A stretch of DNA of 64,000 nt from Oscillospiraceae bacterium (GTDB taxonomy: Bacteria; Bacillota; Clostridia; Oscillospirales; CAG-272): assembly GCA_015064445.1 (NCBI GenBank), contig SVSE01000002.1, positions 62,001-126,000 of the forward strand, given 5' to 3'. The number at the start of each line of letters is the position of its first letter. Position 1 is the first letter of the stretch. Both the position numbers and the translations under genes were made by a program. Shown piece after piece: positions 16,530 to 25,056 of this stretch. The notes beneath the pieces are model-generated. The model searched no databases. It was not told the DNA's origin and saw only the letters and a list, made by a program, of their open reading frames with translations.

Positions 16530-17894
16530 ATGAAAAGCAAAACTGTTTATGTATGCACAGAGTGCGATTATCAAGCACCAAAGTGGCTTGGCTGTTGCCC
16601 TAACTGCAAGAGCTGGAATACCTTTGTTGAGGAAACCTATACACAGGTGCCCGAGGTAAAGGCAAAGCGCACCTCTATAATTTCCGATTCTGCTGACGCC
16701 GTTAAGTTTGACGAAATGGAGATGCCCGAATACATAAGGGCTTCGACTGGTATTGGTGAGCTTGATAGAGTGCTTGGTGGTGGAATTGTTGATGGCTCGG
16801 TTATTCTGCTCGCAGGAGAGCCTGGTATCGGCAAATCTACTCTTCTTATGCAGATTTGCTCAAAAATTCCGTCGAAAATTTTATATGTTTCAGGAGAGGA
16901 ATCAAAGGGACAGCTTAAGCTTCGTGCTAATCGTCTTGAGGCAAGTGGCGCTAACACCTTTGTTATGACTGAAACTAATGTTGACAATATCATAGCGCAG
17001 GCTGACAAAATCAAGCCAGAGGTTATGATAATCGACTCAATTCAAACAATGTTCGATCCTGCGTCTGCATCAATTCCTGGTAGCGTAAATCAGGTCAAGG
17101 AATGTGCTGTAAAGTTTATTGCAAAGGCAAAAAGTCAAGGCATTTCGATAATTTTGGTAGGACATGTGAACAAGGAAGGTATTATTGCAGGTCCAAAGGT
17201 GCTTGAGCATATGGTTGACGCTGTTCTCTATTTTGAGGGCGAGCGTATGCAATCATACCGTATAATTCGTGCCATCAAGAATAGATATGGCTCGACCAAC
17301 GAAATTGGTGTTTTCGAGATGACCGACATTGGTCTGTGCGAGGTTCCTAATCCGTCCGAGATGCTTTTAAGTGGGCGCCCAGAGGGAGTTAGTGGAAGCT
17401 GTGCTGTTTGCATTATGGAGGGTACGCGCCCTATTATTGCTGAAATTCAAGCGCTTGCAACACCCACCTCATTCCAACAGCCGAGGCGCACAGCAAACGG
17501 TCTTGATTACAATAGAGTTTGTCTTATTATTGCAATTTTGGAAAAGCGCTTGGGACTTAAATTCTCTCAATGCGATATATACCTCAATGTTGTTGGTGGC
17601 TTGAAGCTTGATGAGCCGAGCGTTGACCTTGCAGTCGCTCTTGCGCTTATTTCGAGCATAAAGGACATTCCTGTTCCATCAAATGTGTTGGCGATGGGAG
17701 AGCTTGGCTTGGCAGGCGAATGTCGCACTATCTCCGACCTTCAAAAGCGTATAAGTGAAAGCTATCGTCTTGGCTTTGATGTGATTGCAATTCCTCAAAA
17801 ATCGGACAAGACGCGACTCAAAATACCAAAAGGTGTGTCGATAATTGATGTTCGCTCAGTTTATGATGCACTTTCTCTATTCAAGGAAAATTAA
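16530..17894 (+). CDS. radA: DNA repair protein RadA
   Basis: This 454-residue RecA-like ATPase acts in recombination, moving strand-exchange branches. It has the N-terminal zinc finger (CTECDYQAPKWLGCCPNC), Walker A GEPGIGKST (about 95), the RadA-specific KNRYGSTNEIG motif and a C-terminal Lon-like domain (about 290-454). Length is normal. It has its own promoter, and the MORN-repeat gene follows after 17 bp. Confidence 0.96.
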   Translation: MKSKTVYVCTECDYQAPKWLGCCPNCKSWNTFVEETYTQVPEVKAKRTSIISDSADAVKFDEMEMPEYIRASTGIGELDRVLGGGIVDGSVILLAGEPGIGKSTLLMQICSKIPSKILYVSGEESKGQLKLRANRLEASGANTFVMTETNVDNIIAQADKIKPEVMIIDSIQTMFDPASASIPGSVNQVKECAVKFIAKAKSQGISIILVGHVNKEGIIAGPKVLEHMVDAVLYFEGERMQSYRIIRAIKNRYGSTNEIGVFEMTDIGLCEVPNPSEMLLSGRPEGVSGSCAVCIMEGTRPIIAEIQALATPTSFQQPRRTANGLDYNRVCLIIAILEKRLGLKFSQCDIYLNVVGGLKLDEPSVDLAVALALISSIKDIPVPSNVLAMGELGLAGECRTISDLQKRISESYRLGFDVIAIPQKSDKTRLKIPKGVSIIDVRSVYDALSLFKEN

Positions 17895-17911
17895 AATAAA
17901 GGAGATTGAAT

Positions 17912-19234
17912 ATGGCAAGAATAACTTACAATAATGGCTATTATGAGGGTGCAGTCAACTATAACGGTGAAGAACACGGTCAAGGCACCTTTGTATGGGA
18001 CAACGGAGACAAATACGTAGGTTCGTTTGCTTATAGAAAATTCTCAGGAAAAGGCACTTATTACTATGCAAGCGGTGCAAAATACGTTGGCGAATGGGAA
18101 AACGATTTAAAGAACGGCCACGGCACTATGTATTTCAAAAACGGAAACATTTACGAGGGCGAGTGGGCAAACGACAAGGAAAACGGCTACGGTAAGGAAA
18201 TCTACAGCTGGGGCTACTACGAGGGTCAATGGAAGGACGGCACTTGGTATGGCAGAGGTAAGGAGGTCCACTCAAATGGCATTATCTATGAGGGGATTTG
18301 GAATGGCTTCGACAACGCGATAGATGTAACTAAAACCGAAAGCAACGGAAGAAAAGCTCACGGAAAAATCGAAAATAAGGATTTTGTTTCCGACCATCAC
18401 AATGGTTATGCAAGGCAGGATTACGACAACGGATATTATGAGGGCCACTTCAAGGACGGACTTCGTCACGGTAAGGGCACATATTATTGGAATTCTGGCA
18501 CTGTTTATGAGGGCGAATGGGAAAAGGATTTGAAGCATGGCTACGGCAAAATGACCGTTTCATGGGGATCCTATGAGGGACTTTGGAAGGATGACATTCG
18601 TTTTGGAAGCGGTATAGAAACAAATAATAAAGGCGAGGTTTTCGAGGGCATTTGGAATGACACTGATACCGCCACAAACGTTTTTTACACCTATAACGGT
18701 GTTACAAAGCGTGGCAAAATCGAAAACGGAAAATTCGTTGAGGAGCCTAAAAATATTCAAAAGGAAAATTATGACAACGGATATTATGAGGGCGAGTTTA
18801 AAAACGGTAAGCGCGATGGCTTTGGCATCTACTATTGGAAGAGCGGAAGCCGATATGCGGGTAGCTGGGTAAACGACTCAAGAAAGGGCTTTGGCAAATT
18901 CTTTTGGACCGATGGCGCCACATATGAGGGCGAGTGGGCAGACGACAAAATGAACGGATATGGAGTGCACACAAATGCAAACGGCAATACATTCCGTGGA
19001 TTTTGGAAGGATGACAAAAAGCTACAGGGCAAGCAAATATATTCCTGGGGCTACTATGATGGAGACTGGGGAAATGGCACCTGGTGTGGACACGGTATAG
19101 AGGTCATAAACGGTGGTGGCTCATACGAGGCAACTTGGATTGATAGCAAAACCGCAAATAATGTTACCTTTATCGATGCCAACGGAAACAAATCCTTCGG
19201 CAGAATCGAAAACGGAACATTTATCAGAGAATAA
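17912..19234 (+). CDS. MORN-repeat protein
   Basis: This 440-residue protein is almost wholly MORN repeats (YYEGEFKNGKRDGFGIYYW type). I count 13 full units in three blocks of five, three and five. Each block opens with DNGYYEG- or NNGYYEG-like sequence and closes with a partial unit plus a linker ending in IEN and then F (GKIENKDF, GKIENGKF, GRIENGTF). There is no signal peptide or membrane helix, so it is probably cytoplasmic. MORN repeats often bind lipids or partner proteins; its job is unknown. The ATG at 17912 follows AAAGGAG. Confidence 0.88.
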   Translation: MARITYNNGYYEGAVNYNGEEHGQGTFVWDNGDKYVGSFAYRKFSGKGTYYYASGAKYVGEWENDLKNGHGTMYFKNGNIYEGEWANDKENGYGKEIYSWGYYEGQWKDGTWYGRGKEVHSNGIIYEGIWNGFDNAIDVTKTESNGRKAHGKIENKDFVSDHHNGYARQDYDNGYYEGHFKDGLRHGKGTYYWNSGTVYEGEWEKDLKHGYGKMTVSWGSYEGLWKDDIRFGSGIETNNKGEVFEGIWNDTDTATNVFYTYNGVTKRGKIENGKFVEEPKNIQKENYDNGYYEGEFKNGKRDGFGIYYWKSGSRYAGSWVNDSRKGFGKFFWTDGATYEGEWADDKMNGYGVHTNANGNTFRGFWKDDKKLQGKQIYSWGYYDGDWGNGTWCGHGIEVINGGGSYEATWIDSKTANNVTFIDANGNKSFGRIENGTFIRE

Positions 19235-19235
19235 A

Positions 19236-19265
19236 GAAAAAAGCACTCAAATGAGTGCTTTTTCT
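19236..19265. terminator. Bidirectional terminator between two convergent genes
   Basis: AAAAGCACTC pairs with GAGTGCTTTT around AAAT, with A and T runs on both sides. It serves the MORN gene and the convergent LRR gene. Confidence 0.88.
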
Positions 19266-21307
19266 TATTCATCGTTGCTTTCAACAAGCTCGTGATAAGC
19301 CTTGGTTTGAACTATCGTTACAGCATTTAGTGTAACCTCATTTCTTGTGATAGCGCTTGAATACGGCATATCGTTTGTTGTATCATCTGCATCGGGTGTA
19401 TATTGCTTTTGGAAATAGGACACTGAGGATTTTTCCTCGCCCACGCTTGTATATGCATAGCCTGCCATAACAATCTCAAGTGAGTTATAATTTCCTCCCT
19501 CAAAGCCACTTACTAAGCACGAGAAGAATGCGTATTCTCCGTCGATTATTTCCACCTGTATTCCCTTTTGGTTTTTGGTGTTAAGAGCTCCGTCTTGAAT
19601 AAAATCTCCATCAAGGAAGTGGTCTTTATTAGCCACGATAACTCCATAATGAAGCTCACATCCATTTACGCTTTCAAAGAGGTCGCGCGCCTCCTTGTTA
19701 ATCTCGAATTTAGCTGAAATTCCCTCACTGCTTCCGTTTAGCTTATATGCGTATCCATGTGGAATGAATATAGCGCTCGCCATACCATCTGCGTATTCGT
19801 TTTCACAAACAAGACATGCATAATTTACGTTTCCGTAATTTGCAAAGCCATTTGGATAAGTAATCGAGGCAAGCGCGCCCTTTTCGTGAGGTGCATATTG
19901 AATTATATCACATACAATACAGCTCGAGCCAGGATTACAGGTTACAGTACCAAATGTATAGTGGATGTGTCCATCCATTACGAATGTGCCACGGTCCTCG
20001 GTAATATCGGTTCCAGCGTCTGTAAGCATATAGGACGACTGTACCTTGCCATTCTCTCCACAGAAGAAAAATTTCATATGTTTTTCCGAAACCTGTGTTC
20101 TGCTTGTGGGAGAATTTGTTGCTACATCGAAAACAAGACTTCCAGACTGAGACGTGCTTGTGCCGAGTGTTCCCGCTTCCTTATCAGTAAAGGAATAAAC
20201 GCTTCCGTTAAAATCATCAATTGTATATTTGGCGAAATAAACGTTTACATATTTAGCCCAGCCTGTGTAGTTAGAGCCGTCTATGATAAGCTTTGTAGGC
20301 TCGCCCAAGAATACCAAATTAAAGGTTCCGTTTGTCGCGTCCGAAATCGATGCATTTGTAAAGCCCTCATCGGTAATGGTTGTAAAGCCCTCAGGGAAAA
20401 TGAGCGTTTCATTTATGTTTTTACAATTGGTCATAAAATGTGTACCGATGCTGACCAAGCTTTTTGGCAAATATGAACTTGAAAATCTAAGGTTTGTACA
20501 ATCTTCAAACGCATTGCTTCCGATTGTTTCTATTGAATCAGGGAGAGCAATTTCCGTAAGGTTTTTGTTGTCGGAGATAAAGCTATTAGGCAATGATTTG
20601 AGACCCGTGTTTTTTGACAAGTCCATCTTTCCTGTCAAATTACAGCCCGAAAGTCCGTCAATGCTTGTTATTTTTGATGTATTTTCAAACTGAATATAGG
20701 TAAGATTTGCCGAATCCGTAAAGGCTCCACCGTTAATTTTTGTCAGCTGAGAATTTTCCTTAATATACACCTTTTTAAGCGAGGGAGCAGAGTTAAAACA
20801 ACTAGACTGCGCCTCGATTACTGTGCTTGGTACAACAATTTCAGTAACATTTGTCTCGTAGCCAGTTTTAACAAACACACTATTTCCTCTTAGGTGTGTC
20901 ATTCCCTCTGGAAACTCGATATAAAGAATAGCGCCCTCTTCATAGGTTTTTTCCGATTTGGAATTTACATATCCATATCTAATTTCACTAATGGCAACAT
21001 AACTTGTATCGCTTCCCGATGGTTCAATGATATACCAAGTTGGGTAAGCAGTAAGAGAGCCATCAGTTGCTTTAAGAATAGCATAAGAAGAATTGTCGAC
21101 AAAGCACGCCTGCATTGTTGCACTCTTTCCAAGCGCAGTCGCAACCGAGCTTGCTGTCGCATCGTCATACTTTACGACAGGAACGGTGTGAACGATTCCG
21201 TTTGCATCCTCATATTGAAGTGTTGTTCTTTCGCTTGCAAATGTGGTAATAGCAAAAAGAACGCTTACAAGTGCTATTAGCAAAACAAAAAGCAATCTTT
21301 TCTTCAT
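19265..21307 (-). CDS. Secreted leucine-rich-repeat (BspA-like) protein
   Basis: This 680-residue protein starts with a signal peptide (MKKRLLFVLLIALVSVLFAI, cleavage near TFA-SE). BspA-type LRR units cover about residues 100-350 (VTEIVVPSTVIEAQSSCFNS, LKKVYIKENSQLTKINGGAF, LTEIALPDSIETIGSNAF). A Cys-pair segment (CNPGSSCIVCD, YACLVCENEYADG) leads into a C-terminal module of about 160 residues (AIFIPHGYAYKL to LEIVMAGYAYTSVG) shared with the proteins encoded at 32520-34223 and 47102-48696. No sortase motif or C-terminal helix is present, so attachment to the cell is unclear. Ligand unknown. Confidence 0.85.
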   Translation of the reverse strand: MKKRLLFVLLIALVSVLFAITTFASERTTLQYEDANGIVHTVPVVKYDDATASSVATALGKSATMQACFVDNSSYAILKATDGSLTAYPTWYIIEPSGSDTSYVAISEIRYGYVNSKSEKTYEEGAILYIEFPEGMTHLRGNSVFVKTGYETNVTEIVVPSTVIEAQSSCFNSAPSLKKVYIKENSQLTKINGGAFTDSANLTYIQFENTSKITSIDGLSGCNLTGKMDLSKNTGLKSLPNSFISDNKNLTEIALPDSIETIGSNAFEDCTNLRFSSSYLPKSLVSIGTHFMTNCKNINETLIFPEGFTTITDEGFTNASISDATNGTFNLVFLGEPTKLIIDGSNYTGWAKYVNVYFAKYTIDDFNGSVYSFTDKEAGTLGTSTSQSGSLVFDVATNSPTSRTQVSEKHMKFFFCGENGKVQSSYMLTDAGTDITEDRGTFVMDGHIHYTFGTVTCNPGSSCIVCDIIQYAPHEKGALASITYPNGFANYGNVNYACLVCENEYADGMASAIFIPHGYAYKLNGSSEGISAKFEINKEARDLFESVNGCELHYGVIVANKDHFLDGDFIQDGALNTKNQKGIQVEIIDGEYAFFSCLVSGFEGGNYNSLEIVMAGYAYTSVGEEKSSVSYFQKQYTPDADDTTNDMPYSSAITRNEVTLNAVTIVQTKAYHELVESNDE

Positions 21308-21319
21308 AATCTCTCCTTT

Positions 21320-21335
21320 ACAGGCGTGTGCCTGT
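21320..21335 (-). promoter_or_regulatory. Leader hairpin next to the ribosome binding site
   Basis: ACAGGC-ACAC-GCCTGT is followed at once by AAAGGAG. The layout is the same as at 2569-2584. Function is inferred. Confidence 0.5.
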
Positions 21336-21360
21336 TTGAATAATAAGAATCTATATTTTG

Positions 21361-21390
21361 ATTATATCATTCGTGTGCTCGAGTTGTCAA
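21361..21390 (-). promoter_or_regulatory. Promoter of the LRR gene at 19265-21307
   Basis: TTGACA (21390-21385) and a perfect TATAAT (21366-21361) on the minus strand are 18 bp apart. Unlike the two G-run promoters, there is no poly-G element upstream. Confidence 0.78.
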
Positions 21391-21462
21391 GATTTTTCTT
21401 AGTAGTATCTTTTTGCAAGAATTTACATATACTGAGAAAAGCATCTTGACAGGGGGATTATT

Positions 21463-23274
21463 ATGTGTTCTATATGTGGAATTGTTAATTATGATGAGCG
21501 AATTTCAAGAGAAGCAGTTGAAAAAATGAATACTAAAATGAAGCACCGAGGACCAAATGAAAGTGACATTTTCGAGGGGGAGTGTGTTTGTCTTGGGCAC
21601 AATCGCTTGAGCGTTGTTGACATAGAAAATGGTCATCAGCCTATGAGCATATGCTATGGAAATAAAAAATACACTATTGTATACAACGGAGAAATTTACA
21701 ACTGCGATGAAATACGAGAGGAGCTACAAAAAAATGGCTTTGAGCTCAAAACAAGGTGCGACACCGAGGTCGTGCTATGCGCTTACATTTTATGGGGAGA
21801 GGATGCGCCCTGCTATTTGAATGGAATTTTCGCGTTTTCCGTTTGGGACGGCGAAAGACTGTTTTGCGCGCGTGACCGTTTTGGTGTAAAGCCCTTTTAC
21901 TATGCTCTTTTAGGTGGGGAATTCATCTTTGCCTCGGAAATCAAATCGATGCTATCTCATTCAAAAGTGAGCACACGCGTTGACAGGCAGGGGCTTTGGG
22001 AGCTTTTATATCTTAGTCCAAATTTCATTTCAGGAAAGAGCGTTTTCAAGGACATTTTAGAATTAGAGGGTGGGGAGTGTCTGTTTTTCGACAAAAATGG
22101 GCTCAAAAAGCGCAAATATTGGCGCATTAAGGCGCTTCCCTATTTCAAGGGCAGAGATTACGCAATTGAGAAAACCTCGTTTTTGGTAAGTGATGCAATA
22201 AAGCGTCAGCTTGTGAGTGATGTGCCTCTCTGCTCGCTTTTGTCAGGCGGTCTTGATTCGAGTGTGGTTAGTGCGATTGCAAGCGAGGAATACCAAAAAA
22301 GAGGGCTGACGCTTGACACATATTCCTTTGAATATGAGGGCAACAAGCAGGCATTTCAACAAAGCCTATTTCAGCCACAGCGAGACGATGAATTTGCGAT
22401 TTTGGCATCAGAATATTTGGGCACAAATCACAGAGTTTTGACCTGCCCTACCGACACTCTTGCCCTTGAGCTTGAAAATGCGACCTTGTATCGAGATTTT
22501 CCAGGTCAAGCTGACATTGACTCCTCTCTTTACTATTTTTGCGCAGAGATAAAGAAAAAGCACACAGTAGGGCTTAGTGGCGAATGCTCGGACGAGATAT
22601 TTGGTGGTTATCCGTGGTTTTATCGTCCCGAAATGCTATATTCGGACTTCTTCCCTTGGATTCACGCACCGAGAATGCGCGCTTCTCTTTTTAAGGATTC
22701 GATTGCTCGCTCTGACGAGGGCTATGATTATATAAAGGGTGTTTACAGAGATACTCTTTCCGAGTGTCCTACGCTTGATGACGATAGCGATGATATGCGC
22801 CTTTCAAGGCTTGCCTCCTATCTTTCGGTTAAATATTTTATGAGCTCGCTTTTACAGCGTAAAGACAGAATGAGCATGGCAAGTGGTGTCGAGATACGCG
22901 TGCCCTTTGCCGACCATAGAATTTTCGAGTTTGTGTTCAATGTTCCTTGGGACATTAAGTTCGAGGGTGGGGTGGAAAAGGCTTTACTTCGCAATTCAAT
23001 GGTTGGACATTTGCCAAGCGAAATTCTTTGGCGTAAGAAGAGTCCTTATCCAAAAACGCACAATCCAAAATATTTGGAGCTTGTGCTTGGTATGCTAAGA
23101 GAGCGCATTTCAAGGGGTGGATATTTGAGCTATGCACTTGACACAGAGGCGCTTGATGGCATACTTGGCAAGGGCAAAACCTGGTTCGGTCAGCTAATGG
23201 GAGATGCGCAAATGGTGGCATGGCTTATTCAGCTCGACATTTGGGTTGAAAAATATGGAGTTAACTTCGTTTGA
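21463..23274 (+). CDS. asnB: Asparagine synthetase, glutamine-hydrolysing
   Basis: This 603-residue enzyme makes asparagine from aspartate, ATP and glutamine. Cys2 (MCSICGIVNY) is the glutaminase nucleophile, exposed after Met removal; HRGPNESD and YNGEIYN belong to the same domain. The synthetase domain has the PP-loop SGGLDSSVV (about 262), SGECSDEIFGGY and GVEIRVPFADHRIFEFV. AGGGGG lies 6 bp before the ATG. Between 21391 and 21462 I see no convincing promoter and no T-box. Confidence 0.95.
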   Translation: MCSICGIVNYDERISREAVEKMNTKMKHRGPNESDIFEGECVCLGHNRLSVVDIENGHQPMSICYGNKKYTIVYNGEIYNCDEIREELQKNGFELKTRCDTEVVLCAYILWGEDAPCYLNGIFAFSVWDGERLFCARDRFGVKPFYYALLGGEFIFASEIKSMLSHSKVSTRVDRQGLWELLYLSPNFISGKSVFKDILELEGGECLFFDKNGLKKRKYWRIKALPYFKGRDYAIEKTSFLVSDAIKRQLVSDVPLCSLLSGGLDSSVVSAIASEEYQKRGLTLDTYSFEYEGNKQAFQQSLFQPQRDDEFAILASEYLGTNHRVLTCPTDTLALELENATLYRDFPGQADIDSSLYYFCAEIKKKHTVGLSGECSDEIFGGYPWFYRPEMLYSDFFPWIHAPRMRASLFKDSIARSDEGYDYIKGVYRDTLSECPTLDDDSDDMRLSRLASYLSVKYFMSSLLQRKDRMSMASGVEIRVPFADHRIFEFVFNVPWDIKFEGGVEKALLRNSMVGHLPSEILWRKKSPYPKTHNPKYLELVLGMLRERISRGGYLSYALDTEALDGILGKGKTWFGQLMGDAQMVAWLIQLDIWVEKYGVNFV

Positions 23275-23289
23275 TTTTGAAAAAACCTA

Positions 23290-23317
23290 TTGACATTATT
23301 TCATAATGTGGTAAAAT
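23290..23317 (+). promoter_or_regulatory. MFS transporter promoter
   Basis: TTGACA (23290-23295) and TAAAAT (23312-23317) are 16 bp apart, 29 bp before the ATG. Confidence 0.72.
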
Positions 23318-23346
23318 GAATTAAGTATTTTTATCACGAGGTTTTT

Positions 23347-24531
23347 ATGCGAAACAGCTTTAAGGCAACTATTGGCGCGTCCTGTATCGGCTATATCACG
23401 CAGGCGATTTTGATAAACTTTGCGCCACTTCTTTTTATAACCTTTCAAAAGGAATTTGGTCTTTCTATCGGTCAGCTAAGTGTGCTTATTGCATCTAACT
23501 TTGTAACTGAGCTGATAATCGACTTTATTTGTTCAAAATATGTTTCTAAAATAGGCTATCGCAAATGCGTTATTATCGCACTCGCCCTGTCCGTTATCGG
23601 TCTTGTGCTTCTGCCTATTTTGCCTGCCATTATGCCTTGGAAATTTCTGGCGCTTATAATTGCGACTGTATTTTGTGGGCTTGGTGGTGGAATGATTGAG
23701 GTGCTTATCTCGCCTATCGTTGAGGCGTGCCCTACCGAGAATAAGGGTGGCTCGATGAGCTTCTTGCACTCCTTTTACTGTTGGGGACAAATGGCAGTTG
23801 TGCTTTTATCGACAATCTTCTTCCGTACAATCGGAATCGAATACTGGGAGCTTTTGTCGATAATTTGGGCTATCGTGCCTGCTGTTGCGCTATTTATGTT
23901 CTGCTTTGTTCCTATCAACACCTTGGTTGAGGAAAGCGAGGAAAGCTCATTTAAGGAGCTCCTTTCAAGCAAGCTTTTCTGGATTTTATTCGTTATGATG
24001 CTTTGCGCAGGGGCGAGTGAGATTGCAGTTTCACAATGGGCATCAGCCTTTGCTGAGGCAGGTCTTGGCGTTGCGAAGTGGATAGGCGACCTTATCGGTC
24101 CTTGCTTATTTGCTGTTTGTATGGGAAGCGCGCGTATATTTTATGCAAAAAAGGCTGATAAAATCAATCTCGAAAACGGAATTTTAGTTTCATCGCTTAT
24201 TTGCATTGGTGCATATATAATGATTGTATTCTCACCTATTGCAATAATATCTCTTATCGGTTGTGCAGTTTGTGGAATTGGCTGTGGAATGCTTTGGCCT
24301 GGCTCTTTTAGTGTCGCTATGAAGCGAATTCCAAAGGGTGGCGTTCCTTTGTTTGGCTTGCTTGCCTTTGCAGGAGATATGGGCTGTCTTAGTGGCCCTG
24401 TTATTGCAGGCTTTATCTCAGACGCATTTGGTGGAGAGCTGAAGGCAGGATTTTTGTTCTCGATGATTTTCCCTATAACGCTTGCTGTTATGGTTTTACT
24501 GCTAAAAAGGCTATTCAAAAAGCAAAAATAA
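23347..24531 (+). CDS. MFS transporter, sugar-permease-like
   Basis: This 394-residue protein has about 12 membrane helices in two sixes. The stretch FCGLGGGMIEVLISPIVEA followed by SMSFLHSFYCWGQ matches the FucP/fucose-permease-like branch of the major facilitator family, which carries sugars or related polar solutes with protons. The second half has a matching IGCGMLWPGSFS segment. There is no enzyme partner beside it that would fix the substrate. It sits alone between its promoter and a strong terminator. Confidence 0.83.
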   Translation: MRNSFKATIGASCIGYITQAILINFAPLLFITFQKEFGLSIGQLSVLIASNFVTELIIDFICSKYVSKIGYRKCVIIALALSVIGLVLLPILPAIMPWKFLALIIATVFCGLGGGMIEVLISPIVEACPTENKGGSMSFLHSFYCWGQMAVVLLSTIFFRTIGIEYWELLSIIWAIVPAVALFMFCFVPINTLVEESEESSFKELLSSKLFWILFVMMLCAGASEIAVSQWASAFAEAGLGVAKWIGDLIGPCLFAVCMGSARIFYAKKADKINLENGILVSSLICIGAYIMIVFSPIAIISLIGCAVCGIGCGMLWPGSFSVAMKRIPKGGVPLFGLLAFAGDMGCLSGPVIAGFISDAFGGELKAGFLFSMIFPITLAVMVLLLKRLFKKQK

Positions 24532-24534
24532 TAA

Positions 24535-24561
24535 AAATCCCCGACACAGTGTCGGGGATTT
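24535..24561. terminator. Bidirectional terminator (perfect palindrome)
   Basis: AAATCCCCGACAC and GTGTCGGGGATTT form a 13-bp stem between the convergent MFS and GNAT genes. Confidence 0.88.
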
Positions 24562-24567
24562 CGCTTT

Positions 24568-25056
24568 TTAAAGGTTTATAAAGTGAGGGATTATGTCCTC
24601 GTATTCTCCGTCCTTGTTTCTGAATGCGTCCTTTATTGCGCCAAGTGGAGTAAGTCCCATTTTCTTATAGAGAGCGAGTGCTGGGGCATTTGATGCGATA
24701 ACTGCATTGAGCTGTAGAATTTTAAATCCGTGCTCTCTTGCCTTATCCATACTGTCGCCAACTATTATTTTGCCTATTCCAAGCCCGCGCTTTCCGTCCT
24801 TTACTGCGTAGCTTGTGTTACAAATATGAGAGCATCTACCAACAAAGTTTGGATGCAAAATATAAACACCAACAATTTCGTCGTCCTCGGCATTGTATGC
24901 AACGCCTGTGTAGGTTTGTCCCTCGAAGAATTCGATGCCCTGCTCCTCGGTGAACGGGATTTCCTGTGGGAACGCCTTGCCGTCCTCAACAACCTTATTC
25001 CAAATTGCATTTACCTCTTTTATGTCGGCTCTATTAAAGCCCTTTACCTTTATCAT
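24568..25056 (-). CDS. GNAT family N-acetyltransferase
   Basis: This 162-residue protein has the GNAT fold: the acetyl-CoA loop GKRGLGIGKIIV (motif A), LQLNAVIASNAPALALYKKM (motif B) and the usual strand order. It transfers an acetyl group to an unknown amine. Its start codon overlaps the stop of the GH78-like gene by one base (TAATG), so it is the second gene of a two-gene operon and probably translationally coupled. No substrate can be given. Confidence 0.85.
   Translation of the reverse strand: MIKVKGFNRADIKEVNAIWNKVVEDGKAFPQEIPFTEEQGIEFFEGQTYTGVAYNAEDDEIVGVYILHPNFVGRCSHICNTSYAVKDGKRGLGIGKIIVGDSMDKAREHGFKILQLNAVIASNAPALALYKKMGLTPLGAIKDAFRNKDGEYEDIIPHFINL

Noticed and set aside
17912..19234. 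Repeat array read as CRISPR or tandem satellite DNA
   Set aside because: The repeats are in-frame MORN units of unequal length in one long gene with no identical spacers.
19757..20476. A 239-codon open frame on the plus strand inside the LRR gene
   Set aside because: It is the reverse of a strong secreted LRR protein, has no ribosome site and no recognisable product.
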